A DNA stretch of 64,000 bases from Thiohalocapsa sp. PB-PSB1 (GTDB lineage Bacteria; Pseudomonadota; Gammaproteobacteria; Chromatiales; Chromatiaceae). The first letter of the stretch is position 1, and each line of letters begins with the position of its first letter. Below the pieces are notes generated by a model. The model made no database searches and was not told where the DNA came from. It saw only the letters and a program-made list of their open reading frames with translations. Both the position numbers and the translations under genes were made by a program. Shown in pieces: positions 1-8,796 of the stretch. The stretch covers positions 744,001 to 808,000 of the forward strand of contig CP050890.1 in the NCBI GenBank assembly GCA_016745215.1. Reading direction: 5' to 3'.

Positions 1-606
1 CAGATCGATGACCGTCGATGCCGTGACCACCGCGGGCATCGGGGCCAGCCCGCCGACGACCTCCAGCGGCGCCAGGTTGGTGTCCGTCGAGAAGTCCAGG
101 TTGGTCGACAGGTACGGGAATGCGGCACCCTCGAAGTCAAGGCCTTCCAGAGACGATCCGACCAGCGCGGAGAAATCGCCGGGGGCGGAGCCGTCCAGCA
201 GCGCCGCAAGGTCCGCGGTACCGAAATCGAACTCGTGGTTGCCGAAGGCGATCGCCTGGAACCCCAGCTCGTTCTGGATCTGGATGTCCGCGATGCCGGC
301 GCTGCCGAGTACCGGTTCTGATGCGTCGTAGAACAGCCCGGGGATGAAGGCATCACCCGAGGACAGGACCAGCGTGTTGTCGGACACGCCGTCGCCGCCG
401 AGATCCTGGTCCTTGAGCGCGTTCAGTACGCCTGAGAAATTGGGTGCGTCCACCACGGCAGCGGCGGCAGCTTCCTGGTCGGCCGCGTGCAGGAGTTCGA
501 GGGTGTAGGCGCTCGGCGAGACCTGCGCCAAGCCAATGGATGGAGCGTACAGCGCCGCTGCCAGAGCAGCAGTCAAAAGCAACGCGCCTCGCCTTTGGGT
601 GTGCAT
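1..606 (-). CDS. Secreted calcineurin-like metallophosphatase / 5'-nucleotidase, N-terminal part (runs off the window)
   Basis: Reads open from an ATG at 606 to the left edge, giving the first 202 residues. Residues 1-28 form a signal peptide (basic MHTQRR, then a Leu/Ala core), so the product is exported. The metallophosphoesterase motifs are in order: LLHAADQE (38-45), SGDAFIPG (83-90) and the metal-binding GNHEFDFG (122-129). This is the pattern of UshA/5'-nucleotidase-type enzymes, which remove phosphate from nucleotides or other phosphoesters in the periplasm. A purine-rich GCGGAGAA precedes the ATG and supports the start. The C-terminal domain is outside the window, so the substrate cannot be judged. 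Confidence 0.85.
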   Translation of the reverse strand, partial: MHTQRRGALLLTAALAAALYAPSIGLAQVSPSAYTLELLHAADQEAAAAAVVDAPNFSGVLNALKDQDLGGDGVSDNTLVLSSGDAFIPGLFYDASEPVLGSAGIADIQIQNELGFQAIAFGNHEFDFGTADLAALLDGSAPGDFSALVGSSLEGLDFEGAAFPYLSTNLDFSTDTNLAPLEVVGGLAPMPAVVTASTVIDL

Positions 607-838
607 GGGGTTCTCCGCTATGGATGAATCCGTTGACGGCAGTGCTAGCTATCGAAGGTCCGCGCATGATAGCAAGCGCAGTTTGCCCGGCGATTTCGGG
701 AAGACTGCCGTTGCGTGGTCATTTCATGGCGGATGCGTTACGGGTGCTGGGATAATCAAGCAAATGAACATTTGTAAGCCTTGCGTCGGTGCCCAAACCG
801 ACGAAGCCGTAACCAAACAGGGGCTGATCGACCATTGT

Positions 839-1085
839 TCAGGGCAACCCGCCCGCCACCGGAGCCGAACGACGAACCTCGCAGCTGACCGCAGAGATTC
901 GCGCCAACGTAGAGGGACTGGCCAGCTCGAGCAGCGACTGCCAATCGGCCAGTCGCGAGGAGCGGAGGGCATCCTGAACGTGGGTCGGGCTGCCGGCCCA
1001 GTAGATGCCGACCCGGTGCGGCCAGTCGGTCGGCGGCAGCACGGTCCGATTGCCCGCCGGGAGCCGCAGGTAGGCGCCGGCGGTG
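839..1085 (-). pseudogene. Fragment resembling a TPR-repeat glycosyltransferase
   Basis: The minus strand carries a short stretch with the segment RVGIYWAGSPTH followed by RSSRLADWQSLLEL. It resembles the 'VGLVWAGSPxHxxDxxRS' block of tetratricopeptide-containing glycosyltransferases. No start, no upstream TPR part and no proper end are present. The piece lies next to the REP-associated transposase module, so it looks like debris. Identification is by motif memory only. Bases 607-838 between this and the metallophosphatase show no gene. Confidence 0.35.
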
Positions 1086-1096
1086 GCAGAAAACAG

Positions 1097-1121
1097 TGGC
1101 AGAAAACAGGGATAGACCACG
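1097..1121 (+). repeat. REP-like end repeat upstream of RAYT copy 1
   Basis: The segment ending in GACCACGTTTTTCT is the inverted counterpart of the AGAAAACGTGGCCTGTCC sequence at 2002-2020. A very similar pair flanks RAYT copy 2 (18974-18998 and 19770-19792). Such inverted REP-like ends are expected around REP-associated tyrosine transposases. Confidence 0.6.
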
Positions 1122-1147
1122 TTTTTCTGCTAGACTTGGTTCGGTGC

Positions 1148-1251
1148 TATAGTCCTCTTACGTGACATTAAAACTGTCCCTTTCGTTTAGGGCCAGCACT
1201 CACGCACCAAAAACAAAAGGGCATATCTGGTTATCATGTTGAGTGACTATA
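1148..1251 (-). mobile_element. Small TA-target element 'B', copy 1
   Basis: A 104-bp non-coding segment begins TATAGTC and ends GACTATA. It matches, inverted, 27842-27945 and 29873-29976. The same locus without the insert exists at RAYT copy 2: GGTGC-TA-TGTTGC (minus strand near 19748). Comparing the two shows a core of about 100 bp that inserted at TA and duplicated it, as IS630/Tc1-mariner-type elements do. It has no coding capacity, so it is a MITE. It sits in the leader of the RAYT gene. Confidence 0.8.
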
Positions 1252-1282
1252 TGTTGCTATTGTCTTTGAGATCCTGTGATCC

Positions 1283-2002
1283 ATGCCTAGACGCGCACGT
1301 ATCATCACCGCCGGCTACCCAATGCATGTGATCCTGCGCGGGATCGACCGGGCTGCGGTGTTTTTCGAGGATGCTGATCGCCAGTTTTTCCTGGATCATC
1401 TGGCCGCGGTGGCTGCGGAGGAATCGGTTGCTGTGCACGCGTATGTGCTGATGACCAACCACCTTCATCTGCTGATGACCGCCGCACGCGATGATGGCGT
1501 GTCGGCGGTAATGAAGCGCGTTGGGCAGCGGTATGTCCAGCACGTCAACCGGACCTCTCGTCGCACGGGCGGCTTGTTCGAGGGCCGGTTCCGCTCATCG
1601 CTGATTGAGGCCGACACCTATCTGCTGGCCTGCCAGCGTTACATCGAGCTCAATCCGGTTCGTGCCTCGATGGTCAGTGTGCCTGGTGATTATCGCTGGT
1701 CGAGCCATCGGGCCAATGCGCTTGGCCGCCGGGATTCCGTGGTCACACCGCACCCGCTGTACCAAGACTTGGCAGACTCTGATCAGGCTCGTTTTGCTGC
1801 GTATCGCAGGTTGTTCGAGGATATGCTCAGCGCCGAGTTGCTTCAACGTTTCCGCGAGTGCACCAACGGCGGCTTCGTGCTTGGCAGCCCAAAGTTCGAG
1901 CGGCAGATCGCCGCTATGCTCGGTAGACGAACCTGGAAGGGGGCACCGGGACGGCCGCTAAAGGAAATCGATGCGGATGAGCAAGGTGAGCTTGCATTGT
2001 AG
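1283..2002 (+). CDS. REP-associated tyrosine transposase (RAYT, Y1/IS200-like), complete
   Basis: 239 residues, starting MPRRARI. The HUH metal-binding motif is seen as TNHLHLLM (about residues 56-63). The catalytic-tyrosine region YLLACQRYIELNPVRA (about 114-129) has the typical RAYT form. Such proteins nick single-stranded DNA at REP palindromes and are thought to spread REP/BIME sequences; they are usually single-copy and domesticated. Here a near-identical second copy exists (18998-19716, frameshifted) and three other fragments are scattered in the window. REP-like inverted ends flank the gene. Element B lies just upstream and may have changed its expression. Confidence 0.9.
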   Translation: MPRRARIITAGYPMHVILRGIDRAAVFFEDADRQFFLDHLAAVAAEESVAVHAYVLMTNHLHLLMTAARDDGVSAVMKRVGQRYVQHVNRTSRRTGGLFEGRFRSSLIEADTYLLACQRYIELNPVRASMVSVPGDYRWSSHRANALGRRDSVVTPHPLYQDLADSDQARFAAYRRLFEDMLSAELLQRFRECTNGGFVLGSPKFERQIAAMLGRRTWKGAPGRPLKEIDADEQGELAL

Positions 2003-2029
2003 AAAACGTGGCCTGTCCCCTTTTTCCTC
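2003..2029 (+). repeat. REP-like end repeat downstream of RAYT copy 1
   Basis: AGAAAACGTGGCCTGTCC followed by a pyrimidine tract is the inverted partner of 1097-1121. The same arrangement is found at RAYT copy 2. Confidence 0.6.
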
Positions 2030-2095
2030 TTTCCTCACCCGCTAGAACACGCGGCCTTGCCAGGCCGCACTAACCCCTTTTCTCAGACCCCTTTC

Positions 2096-2203
2096 TCAGA
2101 ACTGCCGACGCAGCCTGACCAGCAACTCGCTGAAGGCGTCGTTGTGAGCGGGCCAGATGCGGCCGAACACCTGATGCAGGCTTGCTTGGTCGAATTTCTT
2201 CAT
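2096..2203 (-). CDS. Small ORF of unknown function (35 aa), possibly a gene remnant
   Basis: An ATG at 2203 preceded by the purine-rich GAGAGAGG opens a 35-codon frame beginning MKKFDQASLHQVFGRIWPAH. The good ribosome-binding site and the amphipathic sequence are the only support. It may be the truncated start of a larger lost gene or a true small protein. I do not recognise it. The rest of 2030-2444 shows nothing else convincing. Confidence 0.3.
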   Translation of the reverse strand: MKKFDQASLHQVFGRIWPAHNDAFSELLVRLRRQF

Positions 2204-2444
2204 AGGATGCAACCTCTCTCACCCATATTGGGCGGTTTGAGTATTGCATTATCGGCATCATCCGGTCAGCCTGCAACGAATTGCGCCGTCGGAATCGGAC
2301 GGGTTGTCCTTATCATGCTAGTCAACATCTTCATCCCGACCGCGCACGCCAACCAACTGTAGCGTCCGGCAGATGTCGATCGCTGGTGCGGCGTGCGGGA
2401 AGTCAAATCACTGTTATCGGCTGTCAGCCGTCCGAGCCGCATAG

Positions 2445-3716
2445 ATGATCCTACATCAATCGAGATTTCCATCCGCTATCCAACTGAGCGTCGATCCAGT
2501 CTGTTGCCCCTGGTCAGCACACCAGGGCGGGCAATTCATCGCTTCATTCGCCGCCCTCGGATTCGTGCTGTTGAGCCTTTTCTTGGTGGCCGGTTGCACC
2601 GCTGTTCCCGAGCGCCATCACCCATTGCCAGCAGCGCTAGCGACCAAGGTGCGCATCCCCGGCATTTCTGGCGGTCGCTACTGGGGCGACGAGCGCCCAG
2701 CAGAACTGCAAGCCTGGCTATCCTTGCCCGAGGCAACGCTGCGTGAGCGCTATGGCGGCATCATGGGCCGTGGTCACAACTATCTGATCATTTCCGGCGG
2801 CGGCAGCAATGGGGCCTTCGGCGCTGGTCTGATCACGGGTTGGACCGAGGCGGGCAACCGGCCCGAGTTTCAGATCGTAACCGGCATCAGCACCGGCGCT
2901 CTCATCGCACCCTTTGCCTTCCTGGGGCCCGACTACGACCCGGTGTTGAGGGAGGTCTATACCAAGTTCTCGACCAGGGATCTCGCGGAGCCGCGCGGGC
3001 CATACCAGATCATCCGTGGCGACGCCGTCACCAGCGCCCGCCCGCTGCGGCAGAAGATCGCCGATTATCTGAACGATGACTTGCTTGCGGAGATTGCCGC
3101 CGAGGGTCGCAAGGGCCGTAGCCTGCTGGTGGGCACCACCAACCTGGACGCCGGTCGCCCGGTGATCTGGGATATCACCCGCATAGCGGCGAGCGACGCA
3201 CCGAACGCGCGGGAGTTGATTCACGACGTGATCCTTGCCTCGGCGTCCATCCCCGGCGTCTTTCCACCGGTGCTGATCGAGGTGGAGGCCGATGGCCGCC
3301 GCTACGAGGAGTTGCATGTGGATGGCGGCGTCACCGCACAACTCTTCTTCTCACCTGCCAGCGCGGACTGGGGGCGCATCTCCCGGCGGCTGCAAATCCA
3401 GGGCAAGCCAAGGCTTTATGTCATCCGCAACGCCAAACTACGCTCGAATTGGCAGCATGTGGAACGACGGATACTCCCCATCATGAGCCGCTCCATCGAC
3501 ACGCTGATTGCCACGCAGAGCATCGGCAACCTCGCTGAACTGTATATCATTACCCGTGAACAGGGCCTGGAATATCGGCTCGCATACATTCCCCAAAGCT
3601 TCAACGCAGTCTCCAGCGAACCCTTCGACAAGGTCTACATGAACAAGCTATTCCGTTTGGGCCGACAACGGGTACTTGCGGGAGATCCCTGGTTTGTGCC
3701 CGGAGAAAACGATTGA
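2445..3716 (+). CDS. Patatin-like phospholipase, lipoprotein
   Basis: 423 residues. Patatin catalytic features are all present: the oxyanion-hole glycines GGGSNGAFG (from about residue 118), the nucleophile elbow GISTG with Ser149, and the catalytic Asp in DGG at D293. A hydrophobic segment ending in the lipobox LVAGC (Cys51) points to lipidation and membrane anchoring. The 50 residues before the Cys are long for a signal peptide, so the true start may be a rare codon further in, but no better ATG exists. Patatins hydrolyse acyl esters of phospholipids. It stands alone between RAYT debris and IS remnants. Confidence 0.85.
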   Translation: MILHQSRFPSAIQLSVDPVCCPWSAHQGGQFIASFAALGFVLLSLFLVAGCTAVPERHHPLPAALATKVRIPGISGGRYWGDERPAELQAWLSLPEATLRERYGGIMGRGHNYLIISGGGSNGAFGAGLITGWTEAGNRPEFQIVTGISTGALIAPFAFLGPDYDPVLREVYTKFSTRDLAEPRGPYQIIRGDAVTSARPLRQKIADYLNDDLLAEIAAEGRKGRSLLVGTTNLDAGRPVIWDITRIAASDAPNARELIHDVILASASIPGVFPPVLIEVEADGRRYEELHVDGGVTAQLFFSPASADWGRISRRLQIQGKPRLYVIRNAKLRSNWQHVERRILPIMSRSIDTLIATQSIGNLAELYIITREQGLEYRLAYIPQSFNAVSSEPFDKVYMNKLFRLGRQRVLAGDPWFVPGEND

Positions 3717-4054
3717 ATGCCCTTGTGTACTCGGCAGTTCGATCGCTTTGGGAATCGTTGAAAAATCAGTGTCTCAGCAAGCGCATGATCAGAACTTTTT
3801 TATGTTGCGAGACCTGTGGCGGTGGTGTTTTCCGGGATAACGACATCATTTCTGTCAGCTTCCGCGGTTGCCCGTTAGATGGCGCCGCTGTTGGACAACT
3901 CTCAGCTTCAGCCGTGGGCTTGCGTTGCTTGGCGGCGTCTGTCTATCAACGGCCGACGTTTAGTTAACTTGCGAAGTCGGCGGCGGTCGGGCCGCGATGC
4001 TCGACTGGCGCGGGCTTGGCAGGTTTAATGGCTTGTTCGATTTAAACCTTTTTT
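3717..4054. other. Gene-free interval
   Basis: 338 bases between the patatin gene and the left end of the ISL3 remnant. A short frame (3713-3967) has no recognisable domain or start signal. No hairpin terminator is obvious. Confidence 0.5.
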
Positions 4055-5392
4055 GGCTCTTTCGGATTTCATTTCGAAGTATAGTACAATAAAAACAACA
4101 CGTTATCGACTCCAACATTGACACGAGGATACACGAATATGGGAATCAGCCCCGAATTACTACTTACTATCCTGGGATTATCGAATATTAAGTAGAATCC
4201 GTTTCGCTCAACTCTGCGGGCGAACTGGAAATCCGAGTGAAAAGTATTACCAAAGGAGCAGTCTGTCACAACTGTGGTCGACGGATTAACAAGCCGTATT
4301 ATCCCGGTAAGGAAGTCAGATTGCGGCATTTACCTGTCTGTGGATATCCGACCTACATCCTGATCGCACCCCTTCGATATCAATGTGAACATTGTGATGG
4401 AAACCCGACGACCACGCAGAAGTTGGATTGGTATGAATTGCGGCACAGCGGGACCAACGCGTATGAAGACCACATTCTCTTGTCGTTGATAAACAGTACG
4501 ATTCGAGATGTGAGCATCCGGGAAGGGATTGGTTATGATGTGATCGAGGGGATATTGGATCGAAACATCCGTACCGCTGCGGATTGGGAGAAGATTGAAA
4601 AACTGGATATTATAGGTATCGATGAAATATCGAATAGGAAAGGGCACAAAGACTTCTTGGCGATTGTTACCGCTTATATCGATGGGAAGCTCCGGGTAAT
4701 CGCAGTGCTTAAGGACCGCGAGAAGGCGACGGTCAAAGAATTTTTCATGAGTATTCCGAAGAGGTTACGCAAAACCGTCAAAGCAGTTTGTTCGGATCTA
4801 TACAAAGGTTATATTAATGCTGCAAAGGAGGTCTTCGGAAAGAAAGTACCGATTGTTGCAGATCGATTTCATGTTGCGAAACTATACCGGAAAGGTCTGG
4901 ACGGACTGCGTAAAAAGGAAATGAAGAGATTGAAGGAAGAATTGTCCGAGAAGGACTATGAGAAACTGAAAAATGCGATGTGGATTTTGCGGAAGCCGAT
5001 CGTGGAAATGACCGAGGAGGAACTGAAAACGATGAAGTTGATCTTCAAGCATTCTCCTCGATTGAAGGAGGCTTACGATTTGTGTTTCGATTTGACGAAG
5101 ATATTCGATAGCGACATCAATCCTAGTCAAGCGAAAAGAAAAATCAAGGGTTGGATGAGGCGTGTCAAGAACAGCGGATTAACTTGCTTCGACGCTTTTC
5201 TGAAGACGCTTAGCAATTGGATGGAGGAAATCACAAACTATTTTATCGATCAGAACAATAGCGGGTTTGTCGAGGGACTGAATAACAAAATAAAAGTAAT
5301 CAAGCGACGTTGCTACGGCCTGACCAATATAAAGCGTCTGTTTCAGCGCCTTTGGTTGGGCCTGAAAAGATATTCGCTTTTGCTCCTAATAA
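4055..5392 (+). mobile_element. ISL3-family element, right end missing
   Basis: The left end begins GGCTCTTTCGG, as ISL3 ends do, about 180 bases before the transposase start. No inverted copy of this end is found on the right, where the element runs directly into an oppositely oriented IS1182 remnant near 5390. The base composition is much more AT-rich than the core genes. Confidence 0.65.
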
Positions 5393-5643
5393 GCTGCGTC
5401 TTCTTCTCGATCGCACCGTGCCGCCTGCTCGACCAGCTCCTCGATCTCCGCCGTCAACTCCGCTTCTTTCTCTTTCAAGCGTTTGTAGCTCATCGCCTTG
5501 TGTTCGGAGCTGTTCGCTTTGAATTTCGAGCCGTCGAGACTGATATGCCCCAACCAGGCGAGCTTCATCTCGATCGCCAATTGCACCGTTTGTTTGAAAC
5601 AATCATGAAAAAACTCCGAATTGTCTTTCCTGAAATCGCTTAA
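4237..5643 (+). pseudogene. ISL3-family transposase fused in frame to antisense IS1182 sequence
   Basis: Starts at GTG 4237. Paired-cysteine zinc-binding motifs (CHNCG near the start, CEHCD about 45 residues on) are followed by the DDE core: GIDEISNRKGH, the Asp in CSDLYKGY and the Glu in FVEGLNNKIK. This is the ISL3 layout. The true C-terminus should end soon after LFQRLWLGLKRY (about position 5370). The remaining 90 codons are the reverse strand of an IS1182 transposase, so the extended reading is an artefact of two ISs joining. Activity is doubtful because the element lacks its right end. Confidence 0.8.
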
Positions 5644-5967
5644 TACGCGAAAATTCGGGCAATTCATCTCAGAGATATACATGAAGGCGAGGTCTTGGCC
5701 GCAGCGTCTTTCAATCTCCCGAGCGCTGAATACTCCGTGGCTGTACGCATAGATCAGGATGGAGACAAGCAGTTTCGGATGGTAAGCATGCTGTCCTTTA
5801 GGACTGTACTTGCGTTCGACCTCGGTCGTGTCGAGTTGCTGTAAGATCTCTTTATAGATGTAGCAGTCATGATCCTTCGGGAGCAGATCGAATAGATTGC
5901 TCGGGGACAAGGTGTCCGGATCATGTTCGATCGGGCTTTTTTTGAATGGGATGGTCTGCTTGCTCAT
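5386..5967 (-). pseudogene. IS1182-family transposase, N-terminal fragment
   Basis: Starts at ATG 5967 (MSKQTIPFKK). The segment containing YHPKLLVSILIYAYSHGVFS and the later ISLDGSKFKANSSEHK are typical of IS1182 (IS5-like superfamily) transposases. The frame stops after EEDAAY, where it meets the ISL3 remnant; the catalytic C-terminal half is lost. The IS end GGCTGTCCGAGAA lies about 190 bases upstream near 6150-6166, in the reading direction of the toxin fragment it interrupts. Confidence 0.75.
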
Positions 5968-6165
5968 GATCACCCTAGTTATCGGTTCATCTCAGCCGTG
6001 CGTCGCCGTGCCCGGGATGGGAAACGGGATATCCGAACTCCCCGTTTGCCTTGGCACAGGGCGATAATCGTTGTGCGACGCTCCACTCTGCGATCTTGGC
6101 AGAGCGCTAAACGCCCACCTGTCCGGGAGGGATGGCGATTGTACCTGTTCGCTCCGTTCTCGGAC

Positions 6166-6243
6166 AGCCTCCTCGTACCATTCCCGAATGCCCTCCAAGT
6201 CACCGAGAGCTGATTCGGAAAGCGTGACTCGAATGTCAGTCAT
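6166..6243 (-). pseudogene. ParE/RelE-type toxin, N-terminal fragment cut by IS1182
   Basis: ATG at 6243 overlaps the antitoxin stop (ATGACTGA). The peptide MTDIRVTLSESALGDLEGI followed by REWYEE matches the start of ParE/RelE toxins. After WYEE the sequence switches to GAGGCTGTCCGAGAA, the terminal repeat of the IS1182 remnant, so the toxin was cut by that insertion. Confidence 0.6.
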
Positions 6244-6358
6244 CCGCTTGGGACAAGCCGAGCCGGAACTTGGCCTCGGCAAGCGATACTTCCCGACCGG
6301 CATCTAGGTCGGCGAGACCGGCGACGACCGCCCGCATAAAGCCCGTAGGTTGGGACGG
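6236..6358 (-). pseudogene. Antitoxin C-terminal fragment (partner of the ParE/RelE-type toxin)
   Basis: The segment GLADLDAGREVSLAEAKFRL is the usual C-terminus of CopG/RHH-like antitoxins encoded before ParE toxins. The DNA-binding N-terminus is missing; upstream sequence belongs to the left flank of the IS110 element. The TA pair is therefore broken on both sides. Confidence 0.55.
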
Positions 6359-6583
6359 CTTCCCCAGGTACTCTTCATAAAATCCATTTATCTTCCTCCC
6401 TGTCAACTCCTTACGAAAAAGAATATACAAGATTGGCTCCCCGCCCTCTTCGCCCATACCGAAGAGTATCCAACGCCTTGGGCGGCTGCCCGTGAGCCTG
6501 CATTCGCAAGGTCGGTAGGCGAGGGTCCAGGGTCGGGAAACCAGGTCATATTCTAACCGCCTCACTTTAGGAAGGAAAAGAAG
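6359..6583 (+). mobile_element. Left non-coding region of the IS110 element, candidate bridge-RNA region
   Basis: In IS110-group elements the long non-coding end upstream of the transposase encodes a structured bridge RNA that pairs with target and donor DNA. About 200 bases free of good ORFs separate the antitoxin fragment from the transposase ATG. I cannot fold it here, and the exact IS boundary is not determined. Confidence 0.35.
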
Positions 6584-7576
6584 ATGAAAGTCGCCGGTAT
6601 CGATGTCGATAGCAAGAAGACCGTCGTTGCGTGCCACCTTGATGACAAAAAGAAGAAACCGCAGAAGTTCGACAACACGCCGGATGGACATCTGTCGATC
6701 ATCAAGGCGTTGCAAAAGGCAGGCGTCACCCGCGTCTGCTTGGAGGCCACCGGAACCTATCACTTGGACCTGGCCGTCGCGCTGCACGACGCAGGCTTTG
6801 AGGTGATGGTCATCAACCCCAAAGCAGCCAGACGCTTCTTCGATGCCTTGCAGAACCGCAGCAAGACCGACTCGGTGGATGCCACCATGTTGGCCGAGTT
6901 TGCACAGCGTATGCCTTTTGAGCCCTGGCAACGCCCGGAGGATGACGCCCTGAGACTGCGCGCCTACGCACGGCGTATCGCTGCCCTGAAAGCGACTCGC
7001 ACCCAAGCCAAAAACCAGCTCCACGCAGCGACACAGACCGCCTTGACGCCGCCGGCGCTGATCGACGACATCAAGCTCAGGATTGCGCAGCTCGATGCGC
7101 AGATCGCCACCCTGCAAGCGCACGCCAAGGCATTGATCGACGCCGCGCAGGAGCTGCGCGAGGCGTTCGAACTGCTGGTGAGCGTTACCGGGATCGCTAC
7201 GGCCAGCGCCCTCCAGATTCTGGCCGAACTCTGTGTTCTGCCACCCGAGCTCAGCGCCAAGCAGTGGGTGGCAATGGCCGGCTTGGATCCGCGCCATTTC
7301 CAGTCCGGTACCAGCGTTAACAAAAAACCACGCCTAGCCAAGGCCGGTAACCGCTATCTGCGCATGGCGCTGTTCATGCCTGCTTTGAGCGCCTCGCGTC
7401 ACGATCCGAACATGCGTGCCTATTTCCTGCACCTGGTCGAGGACCGAGGGCTGAAGAAAATCCAGGCTATTTGTGCCGTGATGCGTCAGCTCCTACACGC
7501 CATCCACGGCATGCTCAAGACTCGTACACCATTCGACAGCGCGCGCTTCTACGGCGCTGCCGAAACAGTATCCTGA
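6584..7576 (+). CDS. IS110-family transposase (DEDD recombinase), intact
   Basis: 330 residues with AGGAAGGAAAAGAAG just before the ATG. The N-terminal DEDD/RuvC-like domain shows GIDVDSKK (Asp near residue 6), LEATGTYH and the KTDSVDATMLAEFA block. The C-terminal Tnp20 domain has SVTGIATASALQILAEL (about 200-216) and the catalytic-serine region MAGLDPRHFQSGTS. Length and motifs fit a functional enzyme. It lies immediately before the integron cassette array; IS110/IS1111 relatives are known to target attC sites, which may explain its place. Confidence 0.9.
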   Translation: MKVAGIDVDSKKTVVACHLDDKKKKPQKFDNTPDGHLSIIKALQKAGVTRVCLEATGTYHLDLAVALHDAGFEVMVINPKAARRFFDALQNRSKTDSVDATMLAEFAQRMPFEPWQRPEDDALRLRAYARRIAALKATRTQAKNQLHAATQTALTPPALIDDIKLRIAQLDAQIATLQAHAKALIDAAQELREAFELLVSVTGIATASALQILAELCVLPPELSAKQWVAMAGLDPRHFQSGTSVNKKPRLAKAGNRYLRMALFMPALSASRHDPNMRAYFLHLVEDRGLKKIQAICAVMRQLLHAIHGMLKTRTPFDSARFYGAAETVS

Positions 7577-7989
7577 TAGAAAAGTTTTATGGACCAGGAG
7601 GCAAATCGGCCTTGCATCGGAACAGAGTATCTAAGCGGGCTGTTGCGGTGTTTTGTGCTGACGAACCAACGCCTGCAGTTGCGTCCGTTCTCGATCGGTG
7701 AGGGAGACAGGTTCTGGAGTACAAAGTGGCATCGTCGGGGATTCGCATCATCATGAAACATAAACTAGTGGATAATGATATCCTTAGATCGCTCACAAAC
7801 TGTATCAGGATTTTCATACCAGACCACGAGGTAGTTTAATCTGGACAGTCCTGGCTTGGCCCGACTCACACAGTTTCCTTGCATCACCAACTGAACTGTA
7901 TTCAGCTATATATCAACGCCTTACGCCCTCCGTCTATCCAGGCGCTGCAAACAGATCTGCAGGAGCAAAAAGTGCGTGAAGAAGGCCAA
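7577..7989. other. Interval between IS110 and the first attC; no firm gene
   Basis: A frame from 7879 (beginning MHHQLNCIQLYINALRPPS) runs through the attC hairpin and could be the 3' remnant of the first cassette gene, cut on its left. No family recognised. The right end of IS110 must lie here but is not resolved. Confidence 0.4.
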
Positions 7990-8085
7990 ATTGAACACCC
8001 TAGCGCAAGCCCGACCGCCAACTGGCTAGCCGCCGCTGACGCGGGCGGCTGGCCAGTTGGCGGCGGGCTGCGCACAACATTAGCG
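7990..8085 (+). repeat. attC site 1 (integron recombination site)
   Basis: Imperfect palindrome with a 5' core ending GAAC (7990-7996), inner arms GCGCAAGCCCG / GGGCTGCGC and a long GC-rich central stem. The 3' core ATTAGCG (8079-8085) differs by one base from the GTTAGC type. It ends 23 bases before the next cassette gene. Confidence 0.65.
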
Positions 8086-8108
8086 CGAGCAGAAACTTAA
8101 CAGTAATC

Positions 8109-8642
8109 ATGGCGAAATTTACTCTTACCAGCCTGAAGAAAGAACTAACTCAAAAGACAAAAGAAGAACTTATTCAAGAGATTTCCAGTTTATGCCAAAC
8201 ATTTCCCCAAGTAAAAGAATACTACAAGGCACAAAGCAGCGATGTTCAGGAGCTTGTCAAAAAATATAAAGCAGTTATTGAAAATGAATTTATTGAGGGA
8301 AAAACACGCGGACTTCCGAAGGCACGATTTTCAGTCGCCCGAAAGGCGCTAACCGATTTCAAGAGATTGACAAGTGATCCCTCCCTTATTGCTGACATGA
8401 TGCTGACATACGTGGAAAGCATTTCATGGTTTAATTCAGAATATGCTCCTGATGCTGAAGAATTTTATACAAAGCCAGAAGATATGTTTGAACAGGCATT
8501 GGCTTTAATAAAAAAACATCATTTAGAAAACAGGTTTAAGCTGAGAGCCCATACCATTGTTGAAAATTCCTGTGAAGGTTGGGGACATCAGGATTCCCTT
8601 CGGATGCAATATGAAGCCGTATACGGTAAATTTGTCACATAA
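8109..8642 (+). CDS. DUF6155-family protein, integron cassette
   Basis: 177 residues starting MAKFTLTSLKKEL. It is Lys/Glu-rich and helical, has no signal peptide or membrane segment, and fits the DUF6155 family of unknown function, which I recall as common in gene cassettes. The gene lies between attC sites 1 and 2 in the same direction and is AT-rich compared with the core genes. No promoter is seen, as expected for a cassette. Confidence 0.7.
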   Translation: MAKFTLTSLKKELTQKTKEELIQEISSLCQTFPQVKEYYKAQSSDVQELVKKYKAVIENEFIEGKTRGLPKARFSVARKALTDFKRLTSDPSLIADMMLTYVESISWFNSEYAPDAEEFYTKPEDMFEQALALIKKHHLENRFKLRAHTIVENSCEGWGHQDSLRMQYEAVYGKFVT

Positions 8643-8717
8643 GAGAGATGAAATACTACGTATCCACAAATTGTGTGAAGTGCAGATACGGAGCTCGAAG
8701 TTTATACGATGACAATG

Positions 8718-8779
8718 CGATAACAAAATGCTCCAGCGGACGCGCCAAAGGGGCGCGCCGCTGAGCATAGTCGTTAGCC
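8718..8779 (+). repeat. attC site 2
   Basis: 5' core CGATAAC (8718-8724), 3' core GTTAGCC (8773-8779), inner arms ATGCTC / GAGCAT and a hairpin GGCGCGCC-type centre. The 62-base length is normal for attC. It follows the DUF6155 stop by about 75 bases. Confidence 0.85.
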
Positions 8780-8796
8780 GAAGAAATCGATCGTGA

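Noticed and set aside
536..1165. Plus-strand open frame of 209 codons
   Set aside because: Overlaps the antisense of the metallophosphatase start and glycosyltransferase debris; no domain and an Arg-rich composition typical of a shadow frame in GC-rich DNA.
6236..7297. Minus-strand frame of 353 codons opposite the IS110 transposase
   Set aside because: It is the antisense of the transposase. Only the last ~40 codons (antitoxin fragment) have meaning; they were kept as a separate remnant.
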